A DNA stretch of 64,000 nt, taken from positions 3,776,369-3,840,368 of the forward strand of contig NZ_CP036343.1 in assembly GCF_007746795.1 (NCBI RefSeq), written 5' to 3'. The notes under the pieces were generated by a model that was not told the origin of the DNA, did not search any database, and saw only the letters and a program-made list of their open reading frames with translations. Numbering within the stretch: the first letter of the stretch is position 1; every line of letters starts with the position of its first letter. The position numbers and the translations under genes were made by a program. Origin of the DNA: Gimesia algae (GTDB lineage Bacteria > Planctomycetota > Planctomycetia > Planctomycetales > Planctomycetaceae). This document shows positions 1 through 9,028 of the stretch, one piece after another.

Positions 1-802
1 GCGTCAGATACGCGCTGGTATCAAACCACTTCTCCAGGTCAACGGTATTCGCCCCCGGTTCACGATTCAGGTTGCGAGAGCTGTCCCCCTGGCGAAAAAT
101 CAGGTTTCCCATGTGACGCATATCGCCATGTGTGCCTGACACATACCAGCCACCCCACCGCTCAGAAAACGGACTGGAATGATCGCTGCGATAGGTGCCT
201 TCCCGAAACGCAGGCATCCCGTCTGGCCCCGGATAGACCGACCGCATGATGTGCCCTGGCACTCCCTGTGTCATCGACGAAGCATGACACTGGGTACATT
301 CAAACGTCTTGCGTACAAATGTGGGATGCGAGGTCTGCGATTGGGACATGGTATAAAACACGGTTCCCAGCTTAGGATCGCTGGCTGAGAGTTCCAGCAC
401 CGGCCCCCCCTGAACAATGCCCACATACAGATCGTCATTAAAATACAAAGCGCGCGGGGACTGCGGATCGATATGCTTCACCTGCAGGCTCGTTTTCGAG
501 AATACCAGCGTCTGAGAGGAAACCGGAATCTTCAATGCTTCCAGTACCGCAGGCAGATAGCCGGACCGGTTCTTCCGCTGATATGCAAGTTTGATCTCAC
601 CTGAATCCAACCGTTTTTGAAAACGGGAAATCAGATTGTCAGGCTCAGCCTTATTGTAGTTGATGGGCGCTTCTTCAAAACTGAGCTGGGCCGAAACGAC
701 CGCCGGCAGAAGCAACTCACATAACAACAGACCGGCCGCAAAAATTGCCCACTGCTGAATTTTGGAGCCCCGTTTTATTTCTTCACAACGGTACATCGGC
801 AT
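1..802 (-). CDS. Exported heme-motif (CxxCH) protein, 3' end missing
   Basis: This frame runs from an ATG at 802 (a second in-frame ATG is at 796) off the left edge, so the C-terminus is not in the window. The N-terminus is basic, followed by a hydrophobic segment ending near a VVSA-Q cleavage site, which indicates Sec export. About 145 residues in there is a CTQCH motif, the covalent heme c attachment signature. This fits a periplasmic cytochrome c-like protein of the kind common in planctomycetes. No enzyme domain is recognisable in the visible 267 residues. A heme ligand role is inferred from the motif only. The choice between the two ATGs is open because neither has a strong ribosome binding site. 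Confidence 0.7.
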   Translation of the reverse strand, partial: MPMYRCEEIKRGSKIQQWAIFAAGLLLCELLLPAVVSAQLSFEEAPINYNKAEPDNLISRFQKRLDSGEIKLAYQRKNRSGYLPAVLEALKIPVSSQTLVFSKTSLQVKHIDPQSPRALYFNDDLYVGIVQGGPVLELSASDPKLGTVFYTMSQSQTSHPTFVRKTFECTQCHASSMTQGVPGHIMRSVYPGPDGMPAFREGTYRSDHSSPFSERWGGWYVSGTHGDMRHMGNLIFRQGDSSRNLNREPGANTVDLEKWFDTSAYLT

Positions 803-1060
803 GCTACCCTGTTTGTTTGAAAGGCGGGAGGCTCATTCTTGCCGCTGAAACCAGACAACAAAAACAGGCCTGACTCTGGTAGGAATAGTATTATTATCGG
901 ATAATCACATCCATTTTAATGACCCTCTGAGCTCTGTCAACTCACTTTTCAACAAGATGACACTCCTTAAGACTGTGAAGCATCCGGATAAAATACCGTT
1001 CAGCCAAAACACGAAGTCAGCTAAATAATTCACTACCCAGGCGACCAGGAATAGCCTCTC

Positions 1061-1810
1061 ATGTCTCAACCCCCTCTCCGCATTCAACTTACTCTAACGA
1101 TTATTTTTCTCATCAGCCTGCTGACATTGCCCGCGCAAGTCGAAGCAGCGCCGCCGATTCGAATCCAGATGATCGGTGATTCCACCATGGCAACGTATAA
1201 AAATCCCCCCAAAGATCGTCCTGACATGACTGGCTGGGGCCAGATCTTTGGTGAATACTTTAACGATGATGTCACCATTCTGAACCGCGGTGCCTCCGGC
1301 CGCAGTTCCAGCAGCTTCATCCGGGAAGGGCGCTGGAAAAAAGCGCTCGCGGAAAAACCAGACTACCTCTTTATTCAATTTGGCCACAACGATTGTCCCG
1401 GCAAAGGGGATCGCGAAACTGATCCCGCCACCACATTTCAGCAGTACCTGAACCAGTACATTGACGAAGCAAGGGCTGCAAATATCAAACCGATCCTGGT
1501 CACTCCCATGACCCGCAGGCGGTTTGAAAAGGGACAGATCTGGACCACCCTGCGACCTTATGCCGACGCCATGCTCAAAGTCGGTAAAGAGAAGAAGGTC
1601 CCCGTGATCGATCTACACAAAAAAAGCGTGGCACTGTTCAATCAACTGGGAGACGCAGGCAGCAGCGACTTCAACCCCAGCAAATCCGATCGTACGCACT
1701 TCTCACGCAAAGGGGCACTCGAAATCGCCAGACTCGTTGCGGAAGAAATTCCTACTACGGTTCCCGAATTGAAGCCTTATCTGAAACCATCCAACCCCCA
1801 AAAAAATTGA
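1061..1810 (+). CDS. Exported SGNH/GDSL esterase (rhamnogalacturonan acetylesterase-like)
   Basis: The 249-residue product has a hydrophobic signal sequence ending near residue 29. The SGNH blocks follow: block I as GDSTMA with the nucleophile Ser, the Gly block in NRGASGRSS, block III as GHND with the oxyanion Asn, and block V as DRTHFS carrying the catalytic His with its Asp. This order and spacing match the rhamnogalacturonan acetylesterase branch (RhgT/YxiM-like), which removes acetyl groups from pectic or related polysaccharides. Planctomycetes carry many such enzymes for algal glycan use. The substrate is inferred. The gene stands alone, with a convergent radical SAM gene ending 32 bp downstream. 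Confidence 0.88.
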   Translation: MSQPPLRIQLTLTIIFLISLLTLPAQVEAAPPIRIQMIGDSTMATYKNPPKDRPDMTGWGQIFGEYFNDDVTILNRGASGRSSSSFIREGRWKKALAEKPDYLFIQFGHNDCPGKGDRETDPATTFQQYLNQYIDEARAANIKPILVTPMTRRRFEKGQIWTTLRPYADAMLKVGKEKKVPVIDLHKKSVALFNQLGDAGSSDFNPSKSDRTHFSRKGALEIARLVAEEIPTTVPELKPYLKPSNPQKN

Positions 1811-1842
1811 GGAGCGAATCGCGCTGTGTATCAGCAGCAATC

Positions 1843-2757
1843 TCACATGAAAGTGCATTTATTGCAGGGAGACACGCTCACACGCGACACGGTGGCTTCT
1901 CTCAGTTTTCGATACTCGGGAGAGTTATAAACTTCCAGTACATGCTGATCATTCACGTTGCCAATCGGATACTCTGCCTGCCCGTCGGCACAGCAATGAG
2001 CGACTTCGCCCGTCGCAGTAATCGACAGCTCGAACCAGCGTTCACAGCCCATATTAGGAACTTCATTGACTGCTAAACCCTCAACCTGTCCGGTCCAGGA
2101 CATGCGGGGGAAGACGCTCGACTTGAACAGTGGATAGTTAATGCTGCTCCATTCTACAAATTCCTGATCTGCCTGTGTACCATCTCCCACCCGCGAGAGT
2201 ACCACTGAGAAATACACATCCCCATCGGCGAAGGTATCGTGAATCATTTCCAGTCGCTGGATCGTTCGCTGATAATTCAACCCCATCACACGCTCGTACT
2301 CATCTTCGCGATGATCATTAAACGAGATCCACAGATAGCCAATGTTCTTGATCTCCTGCAGCACTTCCAGCTTATCTTCCGTGATCGCCGATGCATTGGA
2401 AGTCAGCGCGATCTTCGCCTGTGGCAACAACCGGTTGATTTTTTCCAGCGTGTCAAACAGTCGCGTATCCAGAAAAGGTTCACTGACTTTGAACGGCGAA
2501 ATTTGAAAGTTCATTTCCGGAGGAATCTCAGTCAGTTCGTTCAACACCTTATCGATGAGTTCATCACTCATTTTCGCATGCTTGCGATTCAGATTGGGAT
2601 ACGGGCAGAAATTACAGCTCGCATTACACCGCGCCAGCGTCTCCAGATGCACATGACGGGGATAGTCCAGATAATGAGAATGACGCATCCGGGCAATCCC
2701 GGCATCATACTCCGCGCGCTGTTGACTGAAATAATAAGGGCTGAGTATTTCCAGCAT
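1843..2757 (-). CDS. Radical SAM protein with SPASM-type C-terminus
   Basis: The N-terminal region holds CNASCNFC, the CxxxCxxC motif that binds the radical SAM [4Fe-4S] cluster, about 45 residues from the chosen start. The C-terminal third has further cysteines (GCERWFELS, VAHCCADG, CNKC at the very end) arranged as in SPASM domains that hold auxiliary clusters. Such proteins modify peptides or sugars or act as sulfatase maturases, but the substrate here cannot be read from the sequence. I placed the start at 2757 because AGGAAGAG lies 8 bases upstream; an in-frame ATG at 2808 would add 17 residues. There is no obvious peptide partner next to it. Confidence 0.85.
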   Translation of the reverse strand: MLEILSPYYFSQQRAEYDAGIARMRHSHYLDYPRHVHLETLARCNASCNFCPYPNLNRKHAKMSDELIDKVLNELTEIPPEMNFQISPFKVSEPFLDTRLFDTLEKINRLLPQAKIALTSNASAITEDKLEVLQEIKNIGYLWISFNDHREDEYERVMGLNYQRTIQRLEMIHDTFADGDVYFSVVLSRVGDGTQADQEFVEWSSINYPLFKSSVFPRMSWTGQVEGLAVNEVPNMGCERWFELSITATGEVAHCCADGQAEYPIGNVNDQHVLEVYNSPEYRKLREATVSRVSVSPCNKCTFM

Positions 2758-3034
2758 TTCGATGACTCTTCCTTGAATCGGGGATTTGCGATTAACCCTG
2801 CTGCGCAAGCATCGCAGGCAACCTGAGTTGTGTCAATGAGAGTTACCGTGCCCATCATCCGGAAGAGTATCACACCTCTGACACCTCGTTCAGTATAAAC
2901 TCTCATCCAGCTCCAGAATTCCAAAACCGGTATTGTTCCATTGTCGGCTGATTTTAGTATGATTCATTAAAGAATTCTGCCATCACCACACTGAGACAAA
3001 ACACCTAAACCGTATCATTGAAAGCAGTTACCCG

Positions 3035-3976
3035 ATGCATCATTTTTCCGATCGACTCAACGCCGCCATTCAAAAGAAGAAAACCCCCGCCCTGGTCGGC
3101 CTCGATCCCCGCTTTGACTGGCTGCCCGCCGACATCGTCAGCAATGCCAACAAGAACCATCACACCCAGGCGGAGATCGTCGCTGCCGCCTTTGAAGAGT
3201 TCTGCCTCCGCATTATTGATGTTGTTGCGCCACTGGTTCCCGCTGTCAAACCACAGGCTGCCTTCTTCGAAGAATGGGGGCCCGCCGGTTGCGCTGCCCT
3301 GCAGCGTGTCATCTTGAAAGCGCGCGAAGCGGGGCTGGTCGTTATCTGTGATGCCAAGCGGGGCGATATCGGATCCACTGCCGAAGCGTACGCCCGCGGC
3401 TACCTCGCCGGAGAAAACATCGACAGCGCCATCTGGGCCGCCGACTGCCTGACCGTGAACCCCTACCTGGGCAGTGACACACTCGAACCGTTCGTCAACG
3501 TCGCGGTTGAACGGGGTGCCGGAATCTATGTCCTTGTCCGCACCAGCAACCCCGGCGCAGGTACGTTTCAGGATCGTAAAACGGAAGGCACGAATCTCTA
3601 CGAATGCGTGGCCGCCGCGGTTGAAGAACTGGCGGTTAAAACCAAAGGAGCAGGCAACTACGGTTCCATCGGTGCGGTCGTCGGTGCTACCTATCCTGAA
3701 GAACTTAATCAGCTCCGCGCACTCATGCCTCACACCCCCCTGCTCGTCCCCGGGTATGGCAGCCAGGGCGCGGGTGCCGGCGATGTCGCAGGGGCCTTTG
3801 ATAAACAGGGCCTGGGCGCCATCATCAACAGTTCGCGAGGCATCAACTTCGCCATTCGCAAGGCTCCGTACTCCGAAAAGTTCGCTCCCCAGGAGTGGGA
3901 ACAGGCAATCGAAATTGCCACGATCGACATGATTGCCGATCTAGCGAATCATACACCTGCCGGTAATCTGCAATGA
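3035..3976 (+). CDS. pyrF: Orotidine 5'-phosphate decarboxylase
   Basis: Catalyses decarboxylation of OMP to UMP, the last step of de novo pyrimidine synthesis, in the cytoplasm. The catalytic Asp-x-Lys-x-x-Asp array is visible as DAKRGD at residues 106-111. [12 protein letters not shown] near the N-terminus and [10 protein letters not shown] near residue 245 are the substrate-phosphate regions. At 313 residues it belongs to the longer 'type 2' PyrF group rather than the ~230-residue enterobacterial form. Its last four bases overlap the start of the following glycosylase gene (ATGA), so the two are translationally coupled. The start follows a short untranslated region with no strong Shine-Dalgarno sequence. 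Confidence 0.95.
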   Translation: MHHFSDRLNAAIQKKKTPALVGLDPRFDWLPADIVSNANKNHHTQAEIVAAAFEEFCLRIIDVVAPLVPAVKPQAAFFEEWGPAGCAALQRVILKAREAGLVVICDAKRGDIGSTAEAYARGYLAGENIDSAIWAADCLTVNPYLGSDTLEPFVNVAVERGAGIYVLVRTSNPGAGTFQDRKTEGTNLYECVAAAVEELAVKTKGAGNYGSIGAVVGATYPEELNQLRALMPHTPLLVPGYGSQGAGAGDVAGAFDKQGLGAIINSSRGINFAIRKAPYSEKFAPQEWEQAIEIATIDMIADLANHTPAGNLQ

Positions 3977-4608
3977 ATGACCAAGCCGCAACATTCCGGA
4001 AAGCGTCAAAACATCTGAGCAAGGCAGATCCGTTGCTGAAACCTGTCATCAACAATATCGGCCCCTGCCCGCTCAAACCGTATCGGTACCGCTTTGCACT
4101 CCTGCTGCGTTCGATTGTCTCCCAACAAATCTCCACTTCCGCCGCCCGCACGATTTATCTCAGACTGCACGCCTTAACCGGTAAAGGTCAGCCGACGGCA
4201 GAAAAAGTCATGCAACTCTCACACGAGCAGCTCCGTTCGGTCGGTCTGTCCAATCAGAAAGCGACCTACGTCCGACATCTGGCGGAAATGGTCATGCAGA
4301 ACAAAGTCCGACTGCATAAAATGCATCTCTTGAGTGACGAAGATGTCACCAGCGAACTGATTCAGGTCAAAGGCATCGGCGTCTGGACCGCACAGATGTT
4401 TTTGATGTTTGGGCTCTGTCGTCCCGATATCTTTCCCCATGGTGATCTGGGCATACAAAACGGGATCCAGAAAATCTACGAATTGAAAACACGTCCCGAC
4501 CAACAAACCTGTATCGAAATTGCAGAACGCTGGCAGCCTTATCGTACGGTTGCCAGCTGGTACTGCTGGCGTATCCTGGAAATGGAAACACCTGACGGGC
4601 CCTGGTAA
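3973..4608 (+). CDS. DNA-3-methyladenine glycosylase II-like (HhH-GPD)
   Basis: A base-excision repair glycosylase of the AlkA family that removes alkylated purines from DNA. The helix-hairpin-helix is seen as [11 protein letters not shown] near residues 132-142. It is followed by the GPD segment [11 protein letters not shown], whose Asp158 aligns with the catalytic aspartate of AlkA. The segment [11 protein letters not shown] at residues 44-54 is the usual first core motif. At 211 residues it lacks the N-terminal beta domain of E. coli AlkA and looks like the compact bacterial type. It overlaps pyrF by 4 bp. Coupling of repair and pyrimidine genes here is probably only operon convenience. 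Confidence 0.9.
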   Translation: MNDQAATFRKASKHLSKADPLLKPVINNIGPCPLKPYRYRFALLLRSIVSQQISTSAARTIYLRLHALTGKGQPTAEKVMQLSHEQLRSVGLSNQKATYVRHLAEMVMQNKVRLHKMHLLSDEDVTSELIQVKGIGVWTAQMFLMFGLCRPDIFPHGDLGIQNGIQKIYELKTRPDQQTCIEIAERWQPYRTVASWYCWRILEMETPDGPW

Positions 4609-4638
4609 TAAAACACTTCTGAATAGAAAGACTTCACC

Positions 4639-5640
4639 ATGCAGAACACAGTCTCCTGCTTTCAGGTTAATAAAAATGAACAGAAGGAAATCTCTTCGGG
4701 TCTGCAGACTGTTCCGTCCGCCGACCTCCCGCCTGGCGATGTGACGATCCGTGTCGTTTATTCTTCCATCAACTATAAAGACGCCCTTGCTGCAACCGGG
4801 CATCCCGGTGTCGTGAGAAATTTCCCGCATGTCCCCGGCATTGATGCCGTTGGCTTTGTGGTCGAGTCAGAGTCGGATCAGTTCACGGTCGGAGACCCTG
4901 TCATCGTCACCAGCTACGAACTGGGCGTCGAGCGCTGGGGCGGCTGGTCCGAATTGATTCGCGTTAAACCGGAATGGGTGGTTCCGCTGCCCGAGGGGCT
5001 GACGCTAAAAGAATCCATGATCCTCGGCACCGCCGGCCTGACCGCCGCGATGTGTGTTAACAGTTTGATCCAGCATGAGGTACCCACCGATTCGGGAAGC
5101 GTCCTTGTCACAGGTGCTTCGGGGGGAGTTGGTTCATTCGCGTTGTCGCTGCTCAAACGCTGTGGCTTCCATCCGGTCGCTGTCACGGGTAAACGTTCCG
5201 CAGCCCTCCGCCTGATCGAACTGGGTGCCCGCGAAGTCATTGGTCGCGATGAACTGGAGGACGATTCAAAAAAACCACTGCTCAAGGCTCGCTGGTCCGC
5301 CGCCATCGACACGGTAGGTGGCTCAATGCTGAGCAACGTCATTCGCTCTCTTCAACCCAATGGCTGCGTCGCCGCCTGTGGGAATGCGGGTGGTGCAGAT
5401 CTCGACCTGACCGTCTTCCCCTTCATCCTGCGGGGCGTCACGCTGGACGGTATCGACTCAGCCTGGTACCCGATTGAGAAACGAACGACACTCTGGTTGA
5501 AACTGGCGACTGACTGGAAACTGCCCGATCTCGACTCCCGCGCGAACGTCATCCCGCTGGAACAGGTTCAGGATACCGTCAATGCGATGCTCAAAGGGGA
5601 GCATCAGGAACGCACGATCATTCAGATCAGCGCCGAGTAG
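4639..5640 (+). CDS. YhdH/AcuI-family acrylyl-CoA reductase / quinone oxidoreductase
   Basis: A medium-chain dehydrogenase of 333 residues that uses NADPH. The family signature NYKDALAATG near residue 50 and VPGIDAVGFV near residue 75 are typical of YhdH/YhfP/AcuI proteins, and VLVTGASGGVGSFAL near residue 155 is the nucleotide-binding glycine loop. AcuI reduces acryloyl-CoA to propionyl-CoA and matters in DMSP breakdown, but many members have unknown substrates, so the physiological reaction is uncertain. It lies 30 bp behind the glycosylase gene and is probably the last gene of the pyrF transcript, since a hairpin terminator lies at 5741-5774. Confidence 0.88.
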   Translation: MQNTVSCFQVNKNEQKEISSGLQTVPSADLPPGDVTIRVVYSSINYKDALAATGHPGVVRNFPHVPGIDAVGFVVESESDQFTVGDPVIVTSYELGVERWGGWSELIRVKPEWVVPLPEGLTLKESMILGTAGLTAAMCVNSLIQHEVPTDSGSVLVTGASGGVGSFALSLLKRCGFHPVAVTGKRSAALRLIELGAREVIGRDELEDDSKKPLLKARWSAAIDTVGGSMLSNVIRSLQPNGCVAACGNAGGADLDLTVFPFILRGVTLDGIDSAWYPIEKRTTLWLKLATDWKLPDLDSRANVIPLEQVQDTVNAMLKGEHQERTIIQISAE

Positions 5641-5735
5641 GCTAGAACGCATCACATTTATCCAAAGCGTCTCTCAATCTAGTATACTCGGTCCAAATGG
5701 CCCTGGAGACGCTACAGTAAAACGGGACTCAGTCC
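5641..5735 (+). repeat. Dispersed hairpin repeat, copy A
   Basis: One of four related intergenic sequences in the window (others at 17531, 20118 and 51289). It starts with CTAGA, has CACATTTA, the left arm AGCGTCTC at 5666-5673, a middle with ACTCGGTCCAAATGG, the right arm GAGACGCT at 5706-5713, and the tail AGTAAAAC..GGAC. The arms are exact complements separated by 32 bases, and GGTC/GGCC can form an inner stem. It sits between convergent genes, directly before a terminator. It contains no open frame. It could be a MITE- or REP-like element or the decayed end of an insertion sequence. Confidence 0.75.
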
Positions 5736-5740
5736 AATAA

Positions 5741-5780
5741 ACAAGCGGTCCTGCGTTTCTGCAGGACCGCTTGTTGTTTT
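5741..5780. terminator. Bidirectional intrinsic terminator
   Basis: A perfect 14-bp inverted repeat, ACAAGCGGTCCTGC at 5741-5754 and its complement at 5761-5774, encloses a 6-base loop. T-rich sequence follows on the plus strand (TGTTTTC), and on the minus strand the reverse direction reads TTATT after the stem. It lies between the convergent yhdH-like and aldolase genes and can serve both. Confidence 0.85.
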
Positions 5781-5795
5781 CAAACCCTGTTTCCG

Positions 5796-6593
5796 TTAAT
5801 AACGGGCCAGGTCGGCGGCTTCAGCCTTGAGATTTAAACCGCTCACAATCCGCTGGGCATCGTTGAGCATGAATTTCACTTCACTGCCACACGCGATGAA
5901 CCGCCAGCCTTCTTCGATTCGCTGCTGTACGGCTTCGACCGTCTGCACATGCAGGCCCACCGGCGTTCCGGTTTTCTTGCCGGTCTCCAGAATTTTCTGC
6001 AGCATCACTTCCAGCTCATCGGGGGAAGGATGCACGCCGGTCTTTTTGCTCATCTGGAAGGTCAGGTCATTCGGTCCCACGAAGATCGCATCCACGCCTT
6101 CCAGGCTGTAAATCTCTTCCGCGTTCTCCACACCCTCGGGGGATTCGGTCTGCAGAATGACCAGGATCTCATCGTTGGCATGTTTGTAATAATCGCCGGC
6201 AGTCGCATCGAAGTTCATCGCATGCAGCACGCCACCCACCGAACGGTTCCCTAATGGCGGGTACTTGACCGCATCGATGACCTCTTTAGCCTGTTCGACC
6301 GTGTTGATCATCGGTGCAACAATTCCATGTGCCCCGGCGTCCAGTGCCCGCTTGATCAATTCATATTTTCCCAGCGGAACCCGACATAAGGGGACACAGC
6401 CCGCATCGGCAATCGCACCAAACAGATGTGCTGCCTGCGACCAGTCGATGGGAGAGTGTTCCATATCCACAGTCAGCCAGGGAAAGCCCACGCGGGCCAT
6501 CAGCCGGGTCATCATGATATCCCCCGAAGAGAGCCATGTTCCTACCTGGGGTTTCCCTTCACGCAATGCCGCCTTGACCGGATTTTTTTTCAT
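5796..6593 (-). CDS. HpcH/HpaI-family aldolase
   Basis: A class II, metal-dependent pyruvate-type aldolase of 265 residues, close to the family norm. Recognisable blocks are [11 protein letters not shown] at the N-terminus, [15 protein letters not shown] (about residue 35), the metal-binding glutamate region [14 protein letters not shown] and the aspartate in IFVGPNDLT. These enzymes reversibly cleave 2-keto-3-deoxy sugar acids or 4-hydroxy-2-oxo acids to pyruvate or glyoxylate plus an aldehyde. The exact substrate is not readable. An enolase-superfamily dehydratase-like gene 760 bp away (7355-8458, opposite strand) could feed a keto-deoxy acid pathway; that link is inference. Confidence 0.88.
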   Translation of the reverse strand: MKKNPVKAALREGKPQVGTWLSSGDIMMTRLMARVGFPWLTVDMEHSPIDWSQAAHLFGAIADAGCVPLCRVPLGKYELIKRALDAGAHGIVAPMINTVEQAKEVIDAVKYPPLGNRSVGGVLHAMNFDATAGDYYKHANDEILVILQTESPEGVENAEEIYSLEGVDAIFVGPNDLTFQMSKKTGVHPSPDELEVMLQKILETGKKTGTPVGLHVQTVEAVQQRIEEGWRFIACGSEVKFMLNDAQRIVSGLNLKAEAADLARY

Positions 6594-6656
6594 CAGTCTG
6601 TGTTTCTTTTCTGAAATCGGTTGGAAATAAAAGTGTGTTGAAAACTGCTGTTTACC

Positions 6657-7001
6657 CTACCCATTCTCGACAGGCTCATAGTGGATTGCAAGCCAAACGC
6701 TTTCCCGATCCGCGGCCGTCGCGTCGACCCGATGACGACAATGCGCGGGAATGTTCACTGCATCCCCGGGGATCAGCGCCCGTCCCTCGGTTTCTCCCTC
6801 AAATCGCAGTACCGCGGACCCGGAAAGTAAAATCACCCATTCGGCATGCTCCTGATCGTACCATTGTCCCTCCCGCGTCGCCTGACCGGTCGACACAATC
6901 CGCTCCACGCGGCAGGACTGTCCACGGAAGAGATGTTCGAAGAGTTCTTCGATCGGGGGTGTGTCTTGCGGGGTGAGCAGGTTGGTGATGTCGGGAATCA
7001 T
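6657..7001 (-). CDS. Cupin-domain protein
   Basis: A 114-residue single-domain cupin. The first cupin motif is degenerate (DQEHAEWVILLSGSAVLRFEG, with His and Glu as possible metal ligands). The second is IPGDAVNIPAHCRHRVDAT, with two histidines. Small cupins of this kind act as epimerases, dioxygenases or sensory lids, and the sequence does not say which. It lies upstream of and in the same direction as the aldolase gene, with 63 bp between them, so the two may be co-transcribed. That suggests a role in sugar-acid metabolism, but weakly. Confidence 0.8.
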   Translation of the reverse strand: MIPDITNLLTPQDTPPIEELFEHLFRGQSCRVERIVSTGQATREGQWYDQEHAEWVILLSGSAVLRFEGETEGRALIPGDAVNIPAHCRHRVDATAADRESVWLAIHYEPVENG

Positions 7002-7354
7002 GACGGAACTTTACTGGAATCGAATGAGGATGGAGCAGTGTTGTGGATTACTTTACTTTAAGGGAGGAACGCTGTCACAACAACCGTGGACGATGTGTAT
7101 TGTCTCAGGAACCCCACTCGTTTCCAGTCGATCTACAATCAATAACGCGGATGGCCCCGAATGAAATTCGGAGTTGTCGAAGACAACAGGAAACTGACAG
7201 AGCAATCGCACGATCTGAATGACAACGTTCCGATCCAGGATCATGATGCACTGACATCAGTTTGCGTATTCATCAATCTGCTTGTCGGCTTACTGGGGAA
7301 GTGGTAGCATTGAATTCTCGCCGACAACCGATTCCCTTGCCCCTGGAGTGTTCC
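7002..7354. other. Intergenic region between divergent cupin and enolase-superfamily genes
   Basis: About 350 bases separate two divergently transcribed genes, so both promoters should lie here. Short open frames occur on both strands (for example 7053-7244 minus), but none has a convincing ribosome binding site or protein character. I see no clear structured element. Confidence 0.5.
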
Positions 7355-8458
7355 ATGAAAATCACAGGCGTCGATACGTTTCTGGTAGATGTCCCCCTGC
7401 AGACTCCGGTTTCACCCTATCAGTCCCGTTACATCTGCTCCACGAGTACCGGTGCTCTGCTGATCCGCATGGAAACGGATGCTGGCATTATTGGCTGGGG
7501 CGAAACACCACAACGGCTCTCCTTCCAGAACGCCACCAGTTTTACCGGCGCAGAAGCCGACTACTTTCGACCGATACTGCTGGGCAAAGATCCGACCGAC
7601 AACGCCGCCCTGTACGCCGACTGGGGTATAGAAGAACCCTATCTGCAGTCACTGGTCGAAATGGCCTGCTGGGACATCCTGGGCAAGCAGGCGGGACTCC
7701 CCCTGCATCGTCTGCTGGGCGGCTTGTACCGGGATCGCGTCGAAGTCACCTGCTGCATGGGCATTCGTGGCCCGGAAGAAGCCGCCACCATTTCAAAACA
7801 TTATGTCGATCTCGGCTTCTCCACACTCAAAACCAAAGCGGGACGTTCGCCGGAAGAGGACCTGGCAATGGTCCGCGCGATCCGCGAAGCGACGGGAGAT
7901 CGTTTGAATCTCCGCATCGATCCCAACATGGGCTATACACCGGAACTGGCTCTGCAACTGGCCCGCGACCTGGAACCGTATGATCTGCAGTATTTCGAAC
8001 AACCGATGCACAAAGACCTGCTGCAGGAATCCGCCGAGATCCGCAAGCTGACCAGCACGCCGCTGGCGCTGAATGAATCGGTGACCACCATGGAAAACGT
8101 CCGCAAGATCTTAGAACTGGACGCCGCCCAGTATCTGCTGCCTGACACTTACCAGTGTGGCGGAATCTGGGCCGTCAAACTCGTCGGCGAAGTCGCAGCT
8201 TCCGCCGGTGTCCCCTGTATCTTCCACTGCGCCCACGACCTGGGTCTCCGCACCGCCACCATGCTGCACATGGCAGGTTCCTCACCCAATTTCCCCCTCG
8301 CCAACGACTGCACGTATTACAGTCTGGAGAACGATATCATCGCCGAGCCGTTTGAAATCAAAGCAGGCAGCATCGCAGTGCCGACGAAACCAGGGTTAGG
8401 GGTGGAGATTGATGAAGCGATGCTGAAACGGTATCTGGTGGGGAGTTCGGTAGAGTGA
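7355..8458 (+). CDS. Mandelate racemase/muconate lactonizing enzyme family protein
   Basis: An enolase-superfamily enzyme of 367 residues. The catalytic set is visible: KTK at residues 159-161 (general base Lys), metal ligands Asp189 in RIDPN, Glu215 in YFEQP and Glu241 in LNESV. Members abstract the alpha-proton of a carboxylate and carry out racemisation, sugar-acid dehydration or dipeptide epimerisation. The Lys-x-Lys pattern does not settle which. I placed the start at 7355, where GGAG sits 6 bases upstream and MKITGVDTF begins the family-like N-terminal strand; the frame itself is open from 7262. A sugar-acid dehydratase role would fit the nearby aldolase. Confidence 0.88.
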   Translation: MKITGVDTFLVDVPLQTPVSPYQSRYICSTSTGALLIRMETDAGIIGWGETPQRLSFQNATSFTGAEADYFRPILLGKDPTDNAALYADWGIEEPYLQSLVEMACWDILGKQAGLPLHRLLGGLYRDRVEVTCCMGIRGPEEAATISKHYVDLGFSTLKTKAGRSPEEDLAMVRAIREATGDRLNLRIDPNMGYTPELALQLARDLEPYDLQYFEQPMHKDLLQESAEIRKLTSTPLALNESVTTMENVRKILELDAAQYLLPDTYQCGGIWAVKLVGEVAASAGVPCIFHCAHDLGLRTATMLHMAGSSPNFPLANDCTYYSLENDIIAEPFEIKAGSIAVPTKPGLGVEIDEAMLKRYLVGSSVE

Positions 8459-8481
8459 TTTCCTGATTTAAAGTTAAAAGC

Positions 8482-8519
8482 AGGGGTGGCCCGAATTATA
8501 TTCAGCCCTACCCGCCCCT
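8482..8519 (+). terminator. Possible terminator behind the enolase-superfamily gene
   Basis: AGGGGTGG at 8482-8489 can pair with CCGCCCCT at 8512-8519 (one G-U pair) across a 22-base loop, followed by TTTACGG. The tract of T is short and the loop long, so this is a weak candidate. Confidence 0.3.
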
Positions 8520-8948
8520 TTACGGTTTCCGATCTGAGATGGCAGTGCGAAAGCTGTTTCGACAAGCGGGGATTCCGTTTAAGAACTGGTTTTCGGGAAC
8601 AAAACCATAGTTTGACAGGGGATAGAACTGTTCGCGTTCAATGATTTCTTGAGCGCGTTTACCGGCAGTTGTCTGTGGATATTGACTGCTCAACTCAAGT
8701 AGTTGTTTCTGTGCCTGCCGAAGCCGATACAGAGCCAGTTCTTCCTGCAATAGTGCCTGTTTCTCAATCGCTCCCCGATTCAGGTCATCTTGTGAAAACA
8801 GCAACGCGCTATCCGGCACCTCAGTTCTGGAACCCAGGCTCTGTTTTGTAGACGTACTTTCTAAATCTGCAGATGTAATTTGAGACTGCATCAGGTTTCC
8901 GAAAATAAAGCAGCCCACTGGAATCACAAGCAAATACATTTTTCGCAT
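8520..8948 (-). CDS. Small exported protein with YPxxTAxKRxQ motif (copy 1)
   Basis: A 142-residue product of unknown function. The start at 8948 is supported by GGGAAGGTGA just upstream; the frame is open further out. The N-terminus MRKMYLLVIPVGCFIFGNLM is a signal peptide or anchor. The middle is helical and charged (residues about 50-95, rich in Gln, Leu and Arg), and may form a coiled coil. It ends in a block with YPQTTAGKRAQEII and then a tail with Tyr, Pro and NGIPA. The gene downstream in transcription of a related one (9029-9382) shares this block, so the two are probably a tandem duplicate pair in one transcript. Nothing identifies a partner. Confidence 0.65.
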   Translation of the reverse strand: MRKMYLLVIPVGCFIFGNLMQSQITSADLESTSTKQSLGSRTEVPDSALLFSQDDLNRGAIEKQALLQEELALYRLRQAQKQLLELSSQYPQTTAGKRAQEIIEREQFYPLSNYGFVPENQFLNGIPACRNSFRTAISDRKP

Positions 8949-9028
8949 CAGGTCACCTTCCCGTATCACGGAAACCGATTCGTAGCGAACCAATAAATGA
9001 GACTAATCTGCCATTCAATCCATTACGG

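Noticed and set aside
905-1087. 60-aa minus-strand frame upstream of the SGNH esterase
   Set aside because: It overlaps the esterase start and lacks a ribosome binding site or protein-like character.
2933-2963. TTGTTC..TATGAT as a pyrF promoter
   Set aside because: The 19-base spacing and weak boxes are no better than chance for this composition.
7053-7244. 63-aa minus-strand frame between cupin and enolase-superfamily genes
   Set aside because: No start signal and no recognisable composition; the region is better explained as promoter DNA.
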